DNA of 64,000 nucleotides from Atrichornis clamosus (GCA_013400975.1 WBMZ01003476.1:267619-331618); one strand, 5' to 3'; counted from the first letter of the stretch, positions 36,752 to 50,254 are shown. Numbers and translations: made by a program. Notes: generated by a model from the sequence alone, not told the origin.

Positions 36752-39282
36752 ATAACTGTAATTGCCAAAGACTCTCCAAGTTTTATTTCAGTTTTGATTT
36801 TCTGTAATGTACTTGCTTTTCAGATTTTTATCCAGGGAGTTTCTAGGTGAATACCAACTGTTCAGATTTGGAATTGAGACATCTTTCTTTGATAGGTTTC
36901 TTTCACAGTTCCATGAGAAAAAGAATCATTTTGATGCAGCCTGGATCATGCTCTAGTAGTTGGAAAATATGCAGTGACTCCACAAAATACACACTGACAT
37001 CAAGGCCTTACACTGTAAAAATAGCCTTTGAACAGCTCACAGGTAAACTACTCTGACTCCTTTCCCAGGACAAAGTCTTTTAAAGGGAATGCTATGTAGT
37101 CACAGTTGCAAAGATGCTCATATGCTCCCAGACCAACTGTGAGGGAGGAAATTATAGCATGCTCTGTAGTTACTAAGCTCTCCAGAGCTGCTCCTACTTT
37201 TACACAGGCAAGTGTCTGGGGTTTTCTTCTGCTATTACTTGCTATTGAGCTGGAATGGGAATGCTGTGTTCCTTTATCTGACTGGACAATGTCTGTTTTC
37301 ATACTGTAGCTTCAGTGCCTCTAGCCTCCTGCCTGGAAATTGGATCCACCCAAGAGCTGGAGCTGGGCTGCTTTCATGAAAAGGCATAAGGGTCCCTCCA
37401 CACCAGAAACGAGGCTCCTCTACCGTGGGCTGGGTACCGTGGAGCAATCATCCATCTTCAGTTCAGCTCCTCCCTTTCCAGGAGGTGTTTACTCTACCTC
37501 TGCTGAATGATAGGAAGGCAGCTGCATGAAAGCAATGGCTATTCTTTAGTAATTGGCAACATTTCAGCAAACACAACTGTTAGGAAAGATATTGTGCTTG
37601 GCTGAAAGGTCAAGACCCTGCTATCTCTTTTTCTTGATTATCGAATTGCCAGAGTTTGCATTTCTCAGATTTTAATCTCTTCCTTACACAAGGGAAACAA
37701 TATTTCATTTAAGATAGAGGCCCTTCTTCAACATCTCTTCCACAGCAGGGTGTTGATTTCAAAACCACATGTCAGAAATAATCAATCTGGTTTTATTTCA
37801 AGGTTAACTAGAGGAATTTTATTGCTTTTGAGTAGAGAATTAATGTTACAGAGCAGAAATAGCATATCCACTCAAAGCAAAAGTGCTTTGGCCTCTGGAG
37901 TTAATGGAGAGTCCTCAGGAATCTGTGACATATATTGCTAATCTTTTGTCTAAAATTAAAGGAATGTAGAAATCATTTCACACCTAAATCAGGAAATGGG
38001 GCCTTTCTTGTTCAGCTTTGGGAGATGTCTGCTCTGAGCAACTGGATTCAAAGCTTCTCTTAATATTTAACTTATATTAAAAAACTTGCAAGTAATTAAG
38101 AAGTGTTCCCAGCAAGTCAAATGAGTTGACTCCTGATCTTATTTTCCTCATACCATAGCTTAATAAAGCTCTATTTGTACCGGCAGGAGCACAACTCGTT
38201 GATTTTGTACTCTTGCGAATCAGTCTGAAGTGCTGCACAACCCCATCAACCTTGCTCGTGCTTAGGGACAGTGACTGCATTTCTGAGAGTAAAAGCAGAG
38301 AAACCTTTTCAATGCTTTATCTGGACCCCAGACAACAAAACTACCCTCAATTTGTATTTTGTAAGTGCCACTACTTCCCAAGTCTGCCTTCACAATCACA
38401 TCAGCATGGTGTCAGAAGGGAAGATTTTTCCCAGTAATGGTCCATCTGACAGACTTATCAGGAAACTCCAAGAACATCGTTAACATTTTCTACCAGAGAA
38501 GCCTTGACAGTGTCTGCTCTCATTCATCTTTTTCCTTCACCCCACATCCAATTCATCACACTGAATACTCATTCTGCTGGGCTGTTAGTTCCTGATGAAA
38601 AACAGGGACAGCTCAGGTTGCTTCAGGAATATGTCTTAAATCCATTTCTTACTTGAATGAAGAAAAGGATGTTTTGTTTGAGGAGCTAACAAGTGAGGGA
38701 ACATTCCAGACACTCTAAAAGGAGTTACCAGTCTTTGGTTATGTAAGATGAGAGCATCCCAGTGATATCAAAAGAGATCATCTTTGCCATTTATTGTTGA
38801 CATCCCTGACAGAGTGATACCTATATTTTCACAAACATCTAATGTGACAGAGATTTTCAGAGAGAGATTTACTGGGACTGATCGCAGAACAGGGTAGGAG
38901 CCTTGCAATGTTGCAATTTTTCCTACTCCTTCCCCATAATACAGCTGTATTTTCAATGATAAGTGGAGCCAAGTGCTACTAACAGAGCATCTGCCTTGCT
39001 AAATATAAAAGCCCCAAGTGGTTGATGCCCTTTTGTATTGTATTGATTACTTCTGTGTTTGCTTACTGTAAGTGATAAGGGTAAAAACCTAGTAAATACT
39101 AAGCACTTAAAGTGAGGGAGGAGGGAGGGGAGGAAAGGTGTTTCATTAAAAGATTTTCTTTTTCCATTAAATCTTTGGAGGAAGTGCCAAAGAACTAGTT
39201 CTCCATGTGGCAAGATGGTTTGGGACTTGGTTCAAGTAATGTCTGACATTTATTTAAAGGATTTAGCCTAATTTTTTTTTCC

Positions 39283-39314
39283 TAGTAGTAGTACTAGTGA
39301 TAGTAATAATAGTA
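39283..39314 (+). repeat. Imperfect (TAG)n trinucleotide run
   Basis: TAGTAGTAGTACTAGTGATAG followed by TAATAATAGTA: decayed trinucleotide repeat after a T9 run. Confidence 0.75.
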
Positions 39315-42129
39315 TGTCACTCTTTTGGTTTGTTCTTCTCCTGCTTTGGTTTGAAGTCAGTTGCAACTTCTTCTTAATCTAATACTAAATCAGACATCCT
39401 CTACAGAAGTAGTGCAGTCAAAATGCTTGGAGGGGAAGTGGCAAAATCCCCTTTCCTTCCTGCATTGATATCTTTCTCTTCACATGCATATCAGTTATAG
39501 ATTGAAAAGAACTCGTGTCCCAGAAAAGATGAAAGAATTTTATGTGTGCCAAAATATTAATCACTCTTCTAATATTATAATAGCATTTGGAGAAATTCCC
39601 ATCACACTGGATGACTTCTAAATGAACATGTTATTTTTCTTAATAAGAGCTTTCATAAAACATTGCTAAGTCATTACGAAAAACTGGATACCTGTGCATG
39701 CCATGAATTTGGTCTGCTACAAAAATGTTGGAGTTTATTGACTGATAGACTACATGATTGAAAAATGTAATTCTTTGTACAAGAAAACTTTAGGGTTCAG
39801 GGTTCCTATTTGGAGGAATCCAGGTTGAGCTGTAGTGCCAACGAAAGAGAACCTTATAGAAGGATTTCCTCTTTGGCTTTATGGAATCAGCAGAAACCAA
39901 GAGTCACACCCTGTTATGGTGGCTGGCATAATTTCCACAGCAAAATAAAAGCACTTCAAGTACTCCCTCAGAAGTTGGCTGAACCACTGAGCTTCATCAG
40001 CAAAGTAATTGGTCTTTGGTTCAGATGGAAGAATTATGGTATGGTAGAGATGCAGCATGGTACAGATGACGTTTAAATCAGGTTTCCTAAATATGCACAT
40101 TTAGTGTACTTAATTGACTGTAAAATAATTATTCTGTGCGGTATAATTATGTTGTGGCAGAGAGCAAGGCTTCTAAACATCTCAAAGGCAAATATTTACA
40201 GGCCCAGAATTAAGACATTATTCTCTCCTAAAATATGCAGCAAAACAACAAAAGTGTTTTATCTTCTCAGTGAGGCCTTTGCATCAGACTTGAGGCTATA
40301 TTTTAGATCCTCTCATTGTTTTCTTCCTCTAAGTTTCTACTCTTTCTCATGGTATTTTAGTTTAGCAATACAGATGGAAATAGACTTCAAACCATGAGTA
40401 GGAATGAGGATTAAAATCCCTATATAGCATCAGTAGCTTCAGCTAGATCACGCTGGGGGGGCATGTTGCAGTGTGAAGGTGTGCTTCTCCCCTGAGGGAG
40501 AAAAGCCAATGGGAAGCACCAAGCACAGTTATATTTTGGGGGGAAAAAAATGTGACTGACTAGGAAACTGATTTTCACAGCGCTCCTCCCCATCTAACAT
40601 ATTGCTTTCAAAATTATCATCAACACAAAGCAATGTTTCTTCACATAGGTGTTGCCATACTGACCTCAATAAAAGGTTCATCAGGTCTTGCATCCTCTAC
40701 TCAGATGCTTAGGAAGGAGCACATGGTGTAGAACAACAGTTGAATTTTCAACTTGCTTTCCAGAAACAACAGGCACTAACTCTTTCCAGCTGGAAAACTT
40801 TCATTGCCTCCAACAGTGTTTCCTGGCAATCACATTTATACTGACCACGTAACTCTTACTGCTGAAGGCTTTTTTGGTGTGATTTGCAAGAAAGACCCAC
40901 GTTGTTGCTAACTAGCCTCACGTTCTGCCCATCAGTGGAAAGTGAATTCATGGAATTAGGGCTGCCTCTGCTTATGTTGGGTACAGAGGAATCTGCACGT
41001 TATCCTCAAATTAAGAAGAGAAAATTGGCAGATGGGGCTGTGTTCTAGGTTAGCATTATTACGTTATCCACATGGAGTGTTGAGCCCTGAACCAGAGAAG
41101 GCATCTGTCCCTTTTCCAGGGAGCTAGATGTAGAATTGGTGAAACACTCTTAAACCCCTCAGGAACAGAAACATCTGGAACTCCACTAACAATGAGATGA
41201 CAGAACTGCAAATTAGCAACCCTTTTAAATAGATAAGGATTGCCATAGGAGAGGAAAAACTGATTTATTCTTTTGATTAATAATAAATCCTGTTGCCCTT
41301 TCAGTAGACATCTTTAATGCTTAATATTTATCACATATCTTAGATAATAGAATACCCCAAATATAGTCCATTAGCTTTAAACACTGAAGGACATTAGCAG
41401 AACAGGCTTTTGTATGTGTAGAAAAAGCAGGAGACAGATTTGATAAATTATTGGTCATGGAGAATTTGAGCAGCCCATCTTCTCCACTCTCAAACGCAAT
41501 AAATTTTTTAAGATCAGAGTGTATGTCAAATGGAGTTCATAAAGTGGAAAATGACACTATTTACTTTCATCAAATAAAATGCTGTCAAAATTTATGACTC
41601 TGCACCTCAGAAATCTGTCTGAATGTTACTGTTATTTTGTGTAACACTTTAGCAACCCAAGCTAATAGGGCTATAAACCAAGTTATGCCAGCAGAAGTTC
41701 TTAAAAAGTAAATTTAAAAATCCTAAATTCGTAAATTGAAGCAATACTCCAACTTTTTTACTCTTATGTAAGGGAAAATGGTGCAAGCTTACATAATTAG
41801 CAGGGATGGGAATGTCATCTAAAGTCAACTGAGAAACCTAACCTGTGTCATGACCATCATACACCTTAAAATGAGATGTTATGGCTTCAACCACCTTAAC
41901 ATGTAGATATCCACATGTAATGGCAATAAAAATGGTCCTGTTTCAGTTTTTCCAGCATGATATTTCATTGCACAACTGGATTTCTTTAATATTGATGCAG
42001 AAATCACTAGAACAGTCACGTGTACCACATCCCTGTCTCAACTACTCTGAGGCAAATTGGGCCTATTGAGTCCCCAGTCTCGTCTTTCCAACTAACCATT
42101 GGTATTGTGATAACATAGACAGTCATCTC

Positions 42130-42740
42130 AATCCACCACAAATTTTTTTGTTTGGTTGGTTGGATTTTGGGGAGGTTTTTGTGCCTTTATCTGCTCTCCC
42201 CAATACAAGGAGATCCCAGTTGCCCGTCTCAAACACACTTAAGATCATAAATTCCCGCTGTGGCAAAGTGTGTCAAACAAAGATCGCCCCAAGTTATGGG
42301 ACAGATGGCATCTGTCACCCCCCACCCATACTGCCTCCCCTGTCCCCTCTCCTCCCTCCCTCCCCCCTCCCCAAATATGCCTCCATGGCTACCTGGAACT
42401 CGGACTGTAAGTTAGGCCACCTGATGGGAACTTGAGATAAGAGATAAGATGAAGGTGGTACTATTGTCTGAGTGTTATCTCAGCCCTAGAAGTAGGTAAA
42501 AAATCCTGGGGAAGCACTAATAATGGACACAAAGAATTCGCAAGGAAAGACAACTCAGCAACTGTGCTGAAATCAGCTAATTCCAGCAGGGGGAGAACAC
42601 AACTCAGCAACTCAACACAGGAAACCCACCGACTCAAAAGAAGAGAACGACTGAGCACAACACTAAGTAACATTAGAAACGCAAGAGGAATTTAAACAAT
42701 AGAATAAGAGAATTGTGTAACCGATGAGCATTAATTCCAT
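42130..42740. repeat. Compositionally odd stretch, possible old LTR
   Basis: The stretch begins with a TTTGGTTGGTTGG run (about 42149-42162) and carries a long C-rich tract (42318-42372). It then has a GAGATAAGAGATAAGATG duplication near 42433, and a 14-base direct repeat ACAACTCAGCAACT at 42550-42563 and 42599-42612. It ends in A-rich sequence before GTGTAACCGATGAGC near 42715. This mix resembles an old solitary LTR, but I recognise no family, no clear TG...CA ends and no target-site duplication. It may simply be unusual unique DNA. Confidence 0.3.
42318..42372 (-). other. C-rich tract (G-rich on minus strand)
   Basis: About 55 bases almost lacking G on the + strand, with C runs of 3-6 separated by T, A or short spacers (CACCC CCCACCC... 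CTCCCTCCCTCCCCCCTCCCC). On the minus strand this gives many G-triplets with one- or two-base loops at the 3' part, a good quadruplex candidate (i-motif on +). It is the strongest such candidate in the window. Confidence 0.6.
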
Positions 42741-45700
42741 AAAAAGTAAAGTTTCCAACCTTGGGATCCACATCACCTCTGAGGTCTGAAAATGGATATG
42801 TCTGCTATAGGTATGCTTTGGAATGAAGCTTGGGTGCTCTTAGTAACAGTAGAAGCTATGAAATAACTCCCTTGTAAATGGACCGGTGTACAGTAATGTC
42901 TCTTATCACCTGCATCTCTGCACAGATCCCCTTGTTGCAAACACTTTGGAAAAATCCAGCTTGAATGTAGTTCATCTAGTTAAAAATCCCAGGTGTAAAA
43001 TTAATGCCTTTGTGGGTAATACTCTGATTTACCTCGATAGATGCAGCAGCTTGGTAAAACATCAGTAGAAGTCTCAGTTAAAAATATGCGCCCTATATCT
43101 GAAGGATAACTTCTGATAGTCATTCATACTTGTGAGGAGTTCAACTACAAAAATAGTCAATGCTCTCTTTGATGTTTCCTCTATAAAGTAAAGCACTGAG
43201 CAGCTGGAAATCCTTAAAGGGCTAAATGGTGACTTGGCTGGGTTTTTTCCTACCTGATTCTTTCCCCCAGACCGTAGTGAGAGCATCTACCCATTAAGTG
43301 GGCAGAAAGAACAGGGCTGGGTTCTGCGACCTGACTGTCCCTCCAGTAATATATAGTGAACTGCTACAAGCCCAGTAATGAACTACCACTTGGCCAAGAA
43401 GCAACAAAAGGGAGACAGAGTAACTTGCATGAATGCAATAACTTTCAATACAGAGCCTGCAGCAGCATTAGCTCCCCTTGATGTTAAACATGCACCAAAG
43501 CCAAGTTAGGAAATACAATTTTTTTTCTTTCCTTCCTCTTGAAACTGTTTGGACTGAGGCCCATTTTCTTTTTCCATGCTCTAGCTAGGAATTCTCTGTG
43601 TTCTTGCTAGAGGAAATATAATACCTGTACTTCGTACTGCTGAAGAGTCTGGGCAAAGATGAGCCACCAGCTCAACCCACACATAAACACACAAATACAT
43701 CTTTAAACTCCCTCTCTAATTTGGGTGGTAATCAGCGTGGGTAGTTACCGTCTGATAATTATATGGTATTGAGATGTTGTTAGCCAGATTTCTCCCATTT
43801 CAAGACACTTTATAGAGTTGTGTGATGACAGAAGGATCACAGCCAATTGTGAGCCAGAGTGTGCACAACATGCCCTCTAGAAGGAGTCTGACACGGATTG
43901 GCAATGCAGCAGGGTGCAGAATCTCAAGTGTGACCAAATGAGATTGGGTCCAGAAGATACGGGCCTGTGTGATCCAACAACTTACACGTTACACCAAACA
44001 GATGGCTGCCATTAATATTTATACACTGAAACTTGAGATCTGTGACTCACAGAAGGACAGCAAGTTATAATAAATCACTGTCCTGTTTATAGTTCTGCAA
44101 AAGAAAAGTAAATGAAATGTCTTCTTTCCACGCAAGGTCTTTGACGAAAATTATACTTAAGAATGCACAACCTATAAGCCTTCATAAACTGATGCCATGC
44201 AATAAGGGCTTTTCTTTTTTATTTTGGGATTAAAATTCAGCTTTCTGTAGTGGACCTTCTCAGAAGCACTTGAGACTGAGACAGGGGAAGGCTCAAAACT
44301 TAATTTATCAGACTATAATCATGAGAAGAAATTCAAGATGCAGAGAGCTATTAGCTTGACCTGTCCATACACTGTCACAATGTGCTTCATGCCCTTGCTT
44401 CAGTAACTGACAGGCATGTTTAATATAAGCTCTCATTTCTCAAAGCCAAAGCCATCCACGCTGAAATCAGTATGGCTTTTGCCCTGTGAAAGCACTTGCA
44501 CAGTACAGGAACAGAAGGACACTGTTAGGGGTATACACAACACAGCTTGCTCAGCTGATGCTTGTCCTCATCCACACAGCTCACCAACAGACTATCAGCT
44601 ATGGATCAAACCTTTCCTTCTTCTTGTAACTCCAGGGTTTTCATCTGTATATTGCAAAATGTGAAACTGCACCTTTTCATCTTATTAGTATACTTGCAGG
44701 AAATTATTTTTGCAAATATCAGATGTTTCAGATTCACTCTGACATTTAATCAACTACAAACACAGCTTATTGCTTGATGTGTTCAAGTGCCATGAACATT
44801 ATCCCTTAAATAGAACATTTTGTTTTATGGTTTAATTAGTTACTGTTAAAAGACATTATCTTATTGCATTCATGCTTGTCTAGATTTTCTCTTTGCTATA
44901 ATTGGCAGATAAAATACAGGTAGAGAGTATTCTCAAAAATCAAGTGTATATAATTTCATCCGTTATAACAGTTTCCAAATAAAGACTGTTTTTATGGTAA
45001 TGAAAGGGTAAGAACAGGTTCAGAAGAAATTAGCAGGTTCTGATGTTATCTCAGAGTACAAAGGTGGAAGCAAAGCAAAGAACATTCTGTTGCTTTTTCA
45101 AAAAAAAAAGCACAGCACAACTGCTCTTCAGAAGTACAGCATGTTGGCACCCACTTCATTTCTCAAATTCCTGGGAAGTTGTGCAAAATGGAGATACTCT
45201 GCTCTTGTTTCAATGATGGAACACAGTAGGTGGGATTCTCTGCAGTGTTTTGTCTACCTAAATCTACTCCAGCCAACTTCAGGAGAGTGGTCAGGCTTCA
45301 ACAGTCTTGTCCATCAAAGTGGTTGTGCGTTTGCTGCCACCTCAACAGTGTGTACAGCTTGCAATAGCATGGCCACACTCACTGTGCTTAGCAAAGCTGG
45401 GAATGCAAATATTGATCTTATCTCTTTATGCTAGAGGTGGTATAATATACATTGGAAGAGACAGATTATGTCTCCATTCTGACAGTTCCTACATGTTGTG
45501 CTTAAATATAATTGCAACTTAGCCCAACTGGTCGAGGTGGAGCACAGACTAAGAGTTCTGCTTAGCTCAGTGGTCCTCTGTACTGCAGCCACTGGGGAAT
45601 CTATGGTCTATTTTTCATCCTTGCAGAAGGCAATTTAAAGCTGGTTTTCAGTAAACTAAATTCAAGTAACAGTGACCCACATCTCCACTGGAAAATCTAG

Positions 45701-46579
45701 AGGTAATGAAACTCAGAGATGGAGAAAAACCAATTCAGGATGGGCCTCTTTGAGAAATGGTATCCCTAGAAACTTATAAACACAAGTGCTTTCTGGATTA
45801 CAACACTGTGGAGGATGCCTGAAACTTGCTGCAACTGCAATGCATTAATAATGTTTAAGATATCCATTCAGCAAACATGCATGGAGGCTTGAAGGATGTA
45901 GATGTATTCTTCATCACCGGAGTCTGAAAATACAGCTGGGCAAATTCTTTTCAGAAGATAATAAGCTCAAAATTGTGATTTCATGAATTTTTGGGCTGAA
46001 GTTGACAAAATGTTTTGAGGAAAAAATTGTAGGCTGTAACATCAAAGCATTTCAATGTTTTCTAAAGTAGAGTTTTCCACGTTTTACTTGGGAGTGCTGT
46101 TCATAATTCAAAATGGGAAAAAAAACCAAAGGTCTGAAGCCCTAGGAAAACTCATTTACTTTAAAGCTTGCCAACATGTTGCAAATACACTCCATTCTTT
46201 CCTGCTGGATTTCTGGTTTAATAAAAGTTTGCTTTCTATCTGCCCTAACCCACACTTTCTTTTTTATTTCATCACTGCCACCATCACCACATTTTTTCAC
46301 TCTTTGTTCTCTTATTTCATTCATTTCCATGGTCTTCATGTTGCAACCAGGATATAGTAGAGTTTCAAAGCCTGTCAAGTCACATATGAAAGTCAAATAT
46401 GCTAATGTTAATGTTAATAATTTTAAGATGTTTGCAGGCAGGACTAAAATTCAGCAATTCCTTTGACGGAGGAAAAAAAGGCTGATCAATCCCCACAGCC
46501 AAGCTTGCTCACCACCAGCTTTTTTGTAGGGGATTTTACTCAGCAGTATTGTCTTGCGCAGGCTGGAGACATTCATTGC
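42741..46579. other. Unique sequence, no gene seen
   Basis: AT-rich unique DNA. A frame at 45090-45434 (+, 114 codons) starts in a region with an A9 run and has no recognisable domain. A TTAGCTCAGTGG motif at about 45562 resembles a Pol III A box but has no B box after it. No transposon was recognised. Confidence 0.55.
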
Positions 46580-46760
46580 ACTGATTTCCTCTCTGTCCCT
46601 TTGCTCGGCCGGCTCATGTCACAGTTCATGTCTGGCTGCAGCGCCTGCATTCTCATAAGGCTGCATTTGTCACTCTCTGCCCACCTACTGGAGTTACTTC
46701 TGTAGTCACAACTGAGTTATTAATTAGAGTCATCTGGGGAGGCGCAACTCATCACTGCTC
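46580..46760. promoter_or_regulatory. Candidate conserved non-coding element
   Basis: Non-repetitive stretch, GC-richer than its surroundings. It contains CGGCCGGC (46606-46613), a repeated TCATGTC (46614-46620 and 46626-46632), GCAGCGCCTGCATT, a TTATTAATTAG homeodomain-type core (about 46717-46727) and retained CpGs. The appearance fits a deeply conserved enhancer; not tested by alignment. A small open frame over it (46463-46705) shows no family match. Confidence 0.28.
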
Positions 46761-48628
46761 CCTGTTCTGGGAATTCACTGAAGAAAAACATCCGTAACCA
46801 AATCTTCCAGAATATACATACACGGAAAAACCTTGGACGGTACTCCTTGCATACATTTTTCTCTCCCACAGGCATGCTGTTGACCTTCAAGATCTAGATT
46901 ATTTATCTCATTTCAGACTAGTTCTGCATGCCATTGATTTTGCTATGTAGGAGAATGCTGTTTGACCTGTCATTGTAGCTCTGATACAGGAAATACCTTT
47001 TTATTTTCTTCTGAACATGAAAAAAATCAGATGGGTTTGAGAGCTTAAAGAAAAAATTAAAATAATCTTTAAATAAATACATTTTAAGACTCTGTAAAAA
47101 AGGAAAAGAGACTAAAAAGCAAAGGAGAATACATGAATTGGAATATTCTAATTTGAAATGTACTACTTTTGCAGATGTTGACAAACCATATTGTAGACAA
47201 AATTAGTCAATTTATTATCCACATTATAAATATCAAGGATCACAAGGTTAAGGGTATGAAATCCGTTACACTCTGCTGCATTCCAGGCTCTATTTTTTTC
47301 TATTCTTTAAATCTGAGAACTAAAATGTACTGAGCTTATTAAATCTTGCTAAACAAGTTGCATATGGATAAAGTGGAGATGTGCTAGACAATTTAAAAAT
47401 CTATTATCTCTTCCCAGGTTTTTCAGGTCTCTCAGGCAACTCTCCTAATTTGTGATTGAATGAGAATCTATGCAGGATCAATGTCCTGTGTAGGAAGCAA
47501 TGCCATAATAAGTACTTCTGTTCCTGATGCAAATACATCTCTATCTCCTATCATGAGCATACTTTTTTCTGTAATGAATTGATAGTCATGTTGTGCCACT
47601 TATCTACTGGCACATGTTATTTTCTGCACTTTCATTGTCTGACATGATTCAGATTTCCAGAAACATCTATTGGAGCTGGGCATCCAGATCATAGAAAGGG
47701 GTTTCAAGGCACTTTGCAGAAGATCCTCAGAGATTCTACCAAAATTGTAAGTGATTCTAATAATTTCTAACCCCCAAATTGACCATACCTTCTCTATGTG
47801 ACCACACAAGAAGTGTCTTGAGTCTAAATAGCTTTATGGTCAGAGCAAGCTTATTCTTTCATGCATCTTGTTTGGAAAACAGCTTTATAAGCAGAAGCTT
47901 ACTTGTGCAGGTATTCAGAGAAATCAGGTATCAGAAACTGTCAATATCACTGCAACTAATGGCCCATGAATACATAGGGAACACCTTTCTACCTTCTTGG
48001 TTTCAATTTCCTTTGACACAATATATAGTACATCTTATCAATACCCTCAGATAGTTCCAATGGCAAAGCCACAGTCTTCAAACCACAAAACAATTCCAGA
48101 CTAGCGTCACTTACACAACTTCACTAAAGTCTTCTTCTGCTGATTAACCAGTTTATCACTAAAACCAATCATTTAATAGTCCACAAAAGCCTGTGAAAAA
48201 ATGCTCTGTTGGCAATTATTGTAATTAGACATACCTGTCATTTAAAATCTGATTCTGCATGCATCTCCAGAGATTTAATCATTCAAGGTAGATCACCAAG
48301 TAGCTGGTTAATTATTTGAATAATCTACAATTCAGACACTTAATATTATACCTACGTATTCCCATGTGTGCCTGCATTTTCTGCTCAAGTCTGCAGAAGT
48401 TTGTCAATGCTAAAGGGAAGCTGTGCTGTGGGTTGTAACAGTACAAGATAAGGGCACTCTTAGTCCACTTCTGCTGTGGATTCTTCTGTCCCCAGATAAA
48501 ATGGGTTGGCATGAAGATTCATGTGGATCTGGGCAGTCAGATCAAGGCAGGCAATCAAGAGTTGAGAAGCTGAAGCTACGTAAATTTGAACAATTAAGTT
48601 TAATCTCAACTTGTCACTTTTAGAGCTG
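46761..48628. other. Unique sequence, no gene seen
   Basis: AT-rich with short random frames. No repeat family, RNA gene or splice-flanked exon was recognised. Confidence 0.55.
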
Positions 48629-48748
48629 CGTGGTGGTTTGACCCTTGTTGGATACCAGGTGCCCACTGAAGCTGCCCTTTCACTCTACCTCTTCAAACAG
48701 ACAGGGGGAGAGAAATAAAATGAAAAGCTCATGGACTGAGATAAGCAG
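48629..48748. mobile_element. Avian-type LTR (endogenous retrovirus) fragment
   Basis: The segment runs GTGGTGGTTTGACCC, then GATACCAGGTGCCCACTGAAG, CTCTACCTC, AGACAGGGGGAGAGAAATAA and CTCATGGACTGAGATAAG. This order of landmarks (GGTTGACC, CCAGGTGCCCAC, GGACAGGGGAGA, CTCATGGGTCGAGATAAG) is that of a widespread bird LTR-associated repeat, recalled from general familiarity rather than a database hit. After about 48748 the match is lost; AATAAATA at 48834 and a CCCC-rich piece near 48770-48800 may or may not belong to it. There is no viral coding sequence. Family and strand are not assigned. Confidence 0.6.
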
Positions 48749-50254
48749 ATCTGTCAGACGTAGGGGAAAGCTGCTGGAGTTTCCCCCTGTAGCCCTGCCC
48801 CCACCACTACTAAAACCTTGCCACTCGAGCCCAATAAATATTGAAAAGGAGCCTGTTAGTTGCAGATTCTAAGAACAAATCCAAGATTCCTTCAGGTTTC
48901 AAGTGAGAATTTTTCGGTCTAGTGGTAGAATCTGGAATTAAAATTTGCTCAGAAGTGTATGAAAACAACAACCTAAAACATTTAGAGGAGCTCAGCAAGA
49001 CCACCACTGTAACTCTCTTATTTAATGGTCTCCACTCTAATACCTCCTTTTAGGGAGAAAAACCAATAGCTTAAACCAGTCAACCAATAAACATGGAAAC
49101 CACTCAGTCTGCTAAAGAAAGAAACAACTCAAATGCCCACAAAGTATATTTTTTTGCTGCGAAAACATGGATGGGGGAATAGCACTTAAAGATGAAGAAC
49201 ATAGAGATATCTGGGTATTACAAATCAGCAATATGATGCCCTGGCAGCCGCAGCACAGGCTCTGCCATGACCCAACAACTGCTAGAGTTGAGCAATGTCA
49301 GAAACACTAAAAGATCTATTGGTAGTCTCACATGAAAACTTCAGTGTCCTCCTTCTTCTTCCTTCTCTTACTTGTAGGACAACCAGCCCTTCCTTTTCCT
49401 CTAGGTAGGGATCACTGAGATCAGGAACAGGCAAGACAGCTCCTGAACTGTAATGAGAAGCTTTGTGCAAAAGGTCCAAGATAGCAGTGGGAGAATGAAT
49501 CCCTTGAAATGAAGGAAAAATAAGAATGCAAATCTATTCAAGAAATGAAAACAACAGTCCTCATTATCGCTGTTGAGGAGGAAGAAGACAGCTGACCCAT
49601 GATCTGTAAAGTCTAGAGGTTGCTGCTTATACTTAATCTTCCCTTCCTTTAAGGAGAATTTTGTCTTTCAAAACAAGATATGAAGGAAGATTGCAGTTTT
49701 CTCCCACATAATAAAGGTAGTAAAACATGATATTCATAAAGGTCACTGTGCCTTAGCAGAGGAGGAGAGATGGATTTCTATTACTGGATTTCTCTCAGTC
49801 TGCTTTTGTATGAATCACACGCTGACGTAATTTGAACTTAGAGGACACTTGATAAAATGATAAAACATTTGTTTACCCCACTGTGCTTGCAGACTATACT
49901 GACAGAGGCACTGCTATTTACAGAGAGGTGGGTGATGCAATCCACCTCTGCAGATTCTAGCAAGTGCTCAGGAACTTGGAAGGGGTTGAGAGCACCATGA
50001 GACTTTCCCCCTCCTTTGTGCCTCTTGGGGCTGAGAGCAAAGAATATGTCTGCCACAGCCTCGTGTACCCTTTTCCTGATCTGCATCAACAGGGAGGGCA
50101 AGGACTAACCCAGGAAACTGCAGAGGGTTCATCCCATCCTCAGGTTGTTTACATGTGTCCTCTGCAATGTGGCTAAACCTCAAGAAAGCAAGTGCCTGTA
50201 ACAACCCAGCCCTTCCCCAGTACAGAGTAAAAATACCATCTTTTATGTTGCCAT
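48749..50254. other. Unique sequence, possibly beginning with LTR remnant
   Basis: The first about 250 bases may be the decayed remainder of the LTR. A GGTCTAGTGGTAGAATC motif at about 48916 resembles a tRNA A box, but no B box or cloverleaf follows. Opposed short frames near 49838-50204 have no recognisable product. Confidence 0.5.

Larger units (their letters stand above)
36188..42129. other. Unique sequence with minor simple repeats, no gene seen
   Basis: Contains a short (TG)n at 36739-36751, a somewhat GC-richer piece at 37325-37500, a TAG-type run at 39283-39314, a purine tract at 39115-39137, and G7/G6 runs near 40455 and 40538. A stretch at about 41440-41640 has a non-repetitive, TAAT/AATAAA-rich texture that could be a conserved element. 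No coding exon or RNA gene was recognised. Confidence 0.5.

Noticed and set aside
45560..45580. tRNA-like A box (TTAGCTCAGTGG)
   Set aside because: No B box, no cloverleaf and no terminator at the right distance.
48915..48935. tRNA-like A box (GGTCTAGTGGTAGAATC)
   Set aside because: No B box (GGTTCGA-type) downstream and no acceptor stem pairing.
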